Origin: Candidatus Baldrarchaeum yapensis
Lineage (GTDB): Archaea; Asgardarchaeota; Baldrarchaeia; Baldrarchaeales; Baldrarchaeaceae
Direction: 5' to 3'
Assembly: GCA_016840465.1 (NCBI GenBank)
Contig: JAEOSH010000076.1
Span: 1-6,231 of the forward strand
Length of the DNA: 6,231 bases
The position numbers and the translations under genes are program-made. Positions 5,827 to 6,231 of this stretch are shown here, piece after piece. A model generated the notes under the pieces. The model was not told the DNA's origin. It saw only the letters and a program-made list of their open reading frames with translations, and searched no databases. Every line of letters begins with the position of its first letter. The first letter of the stretch is position 1.

Positions 5827-6048
5827 CCACATCCGAAGGTTCAGAACCGCCACCGACGTCCCTATCCAGGATCTGCCCGCTAGGCCGCCATGCGGCCGGA
5901 GCAGAGTGGGCAGGTCCTTGAGGAGTTTCTGGAGTCCACGTATCTCACTGGTAGGGTACTGAAGCAGTTTTCGGTTTAAGTAATTTTCAGGTATTTTCGG
6001 AGGCTGTTTCATAAATAAATTCAACATAAACACTCATGGCTAGGCATC

Positions 6049-6106
6049 GGCCCGGGGGCATCGGTCGCTGGTCCGAACGTCGCTGTCCGTCTCTGCCCCC
6101 CGGGCC
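6049..6106. repeat. GC-rich inverted repeat downstream of the right-edge gene
   Basis: GGCCCGGGGGCA (6049-6060) pairs with TGCCCCCCGGGCC (6094-6106) with a single bulged C, making a 12-pair stem around a 33-base loop. On the minus strand it starts 15 bases after the TGA of the right-edge gene and is followed by a T-rich stretch (about 6030-6005). It could be a transcript-end hairpin or the end of a mobile element. Confidence 0.4.
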
Positions 6107-6120
6107 TCATCCTTTCCGCA

Positions 6121-6231
6121 TCACACGCACGTCTTTCCGGTGGCGATCCGCTCCACGTTCAGCGCAAGCGACAGCCACTTCACGAAGGCGTCTGCACTCT
6201 CCACGAGCGCATACCTCAACGACCTCTTGAG
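6121..6231 (-). CDS. 3' end of an unidentified gene, cut by the window edge
   Basis: The last 36 codons of a minus-strand frame end at TGA (6123-6121). Nearly 90% of codons end in G or C, a much stronger bias than in the acyl-CoA synthetase, which supports real coding in a GC-rich gene. The visible residues include SLRYALVESADAFVKWLSLA and LNVERIATGKTCV, probably helical and soluble. I do not recognise the family. After the TGA the same frame stays open for 26 more codons to TAG at 6042-6040, and the residues around the stop read TCV-stop-CGK, so the stop may be a disrupted CxxC. It lies upstream of the tnpB relic on the same strand, and its GC content resembles that relic more than the rest of the window. 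Confidence 0.4.
   Translation of the reverse strand, partial: LKRSLRYALVESADAFVKWLSLALNVERIATGKTCV

Larger units (their letters stand above)
5722..5970 (-). pseudogene. tnpB: C-terminal remnant of TnpB (IS200/IS605/IS1341-type OrfB)
   Basis: TnpB is the RNA-guided RuvC-type nuclease carried by IS200/IS605 elements. Three frames on the minus strand spell its C-terminal end: LPVRYVDSRNSSRTCPLC with SGRMAA (about 5957-5881, ending at TAG 5882-5880), containing the first half of the zinc ribbon; QILDRDV (5875-5855), the third RuvC motif with its aspartate; and VAVLNLRMWELGGYPERDEL on to the stop at 5724-5722. An extra base after the codons for DRDV and another shift after the zinc ribbon break the gene. 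Nothing N-terminal is recognisable upstream of about 5970, where TAA closes the first frame, so most of the usual ~400 residues are gone. No TnpA is visible. The identity of this tail is clear; activity is excluded. Confidence 0.75.

Noticed and set aside
6036-6230. Plus-strand 64-codon ORF at the right edge
   Set aside because: It is Arg/Ser/Pro-rich and opposite the minus-strand frame with strong third-position GC bias. It looks like a shadow.
1-6231. CRISPR array or tandem repeats
   Set aside because: No regularly spaced direct repeats are seen on either strand.

Overview
The window looks archaeal. Clean TATA elements with archaeal-type spacing (TTTATATT before the GTPase, TTATAAAT before the ligase) precede genes, T-rich tracts follow them, and one broken gene is recognisable as MtrH, a methyl-tetrahydromethanopterin methyltransferase family of archaea and relatives. 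I cannot place it to a lineage. A Rab-like small GTPase, a DUF362 protein and an AMP-forming acyl-CoA ligase would suit several non-methanogenic or formerly methanogenic archaeal groups.

Layout, left to right. Positions 1-227 are GC-rich, with no gene I can identify. On the minus strand, a Ras/Rab-like GTPase (870-313) is followed 20 bases later by only the first ~20 codons of a short-chain dehydrogenase (293-228), which then breaks off. Positions 925-1400 are intergenic but hold a long stem-loop (1285-1332) followed by a tRNA-like 3' segment and a T run. An intact DUF362 gene (1409-2698, +) follows. Positions 2700-3520 are a gene graveyard: an ACT-domain protein (2700-3066) and an MtrH-like methyltransferase (3067-3516) are both readable only by hopping between frames. 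An intact fatty acyl-CoA synthetase (3559 or 3592 to 5343, +) has its own TATA element and a T-rich terminator. Positions 5344-5720 are mostly non-coding with one unidentified broken coding remnant. Positions 5722-5970 on the minus strand are the C-terminal end of a TnpB (IS200/IS605/IS1341 OrfB) spread over three frames, with a strong hairpin over its 3' end. The right edge carries the 3' end of an unidentified minus-strand gene.

The intact genes do not form one pathway. The ligase activates fatty acids. The GTPase is a regulatory switch, and DUF362 is a family of unproven biochemical function. DUF362, ACT and mtrH all point the same way and may once have been a co-transcribed set (tag of DUF362 at 2698, GTG of ACT at 2700), of which only DUF362 survives. 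Decay rather than sequencing error is favoured because the flanking 1.3 kb and 1.8 kb genes are open and in frame throughout. I see no complete new system. The points most worth a second look are the mtrH/ACT relics, the structured element before DUF362 and the TnpB 3'-end hairpin.
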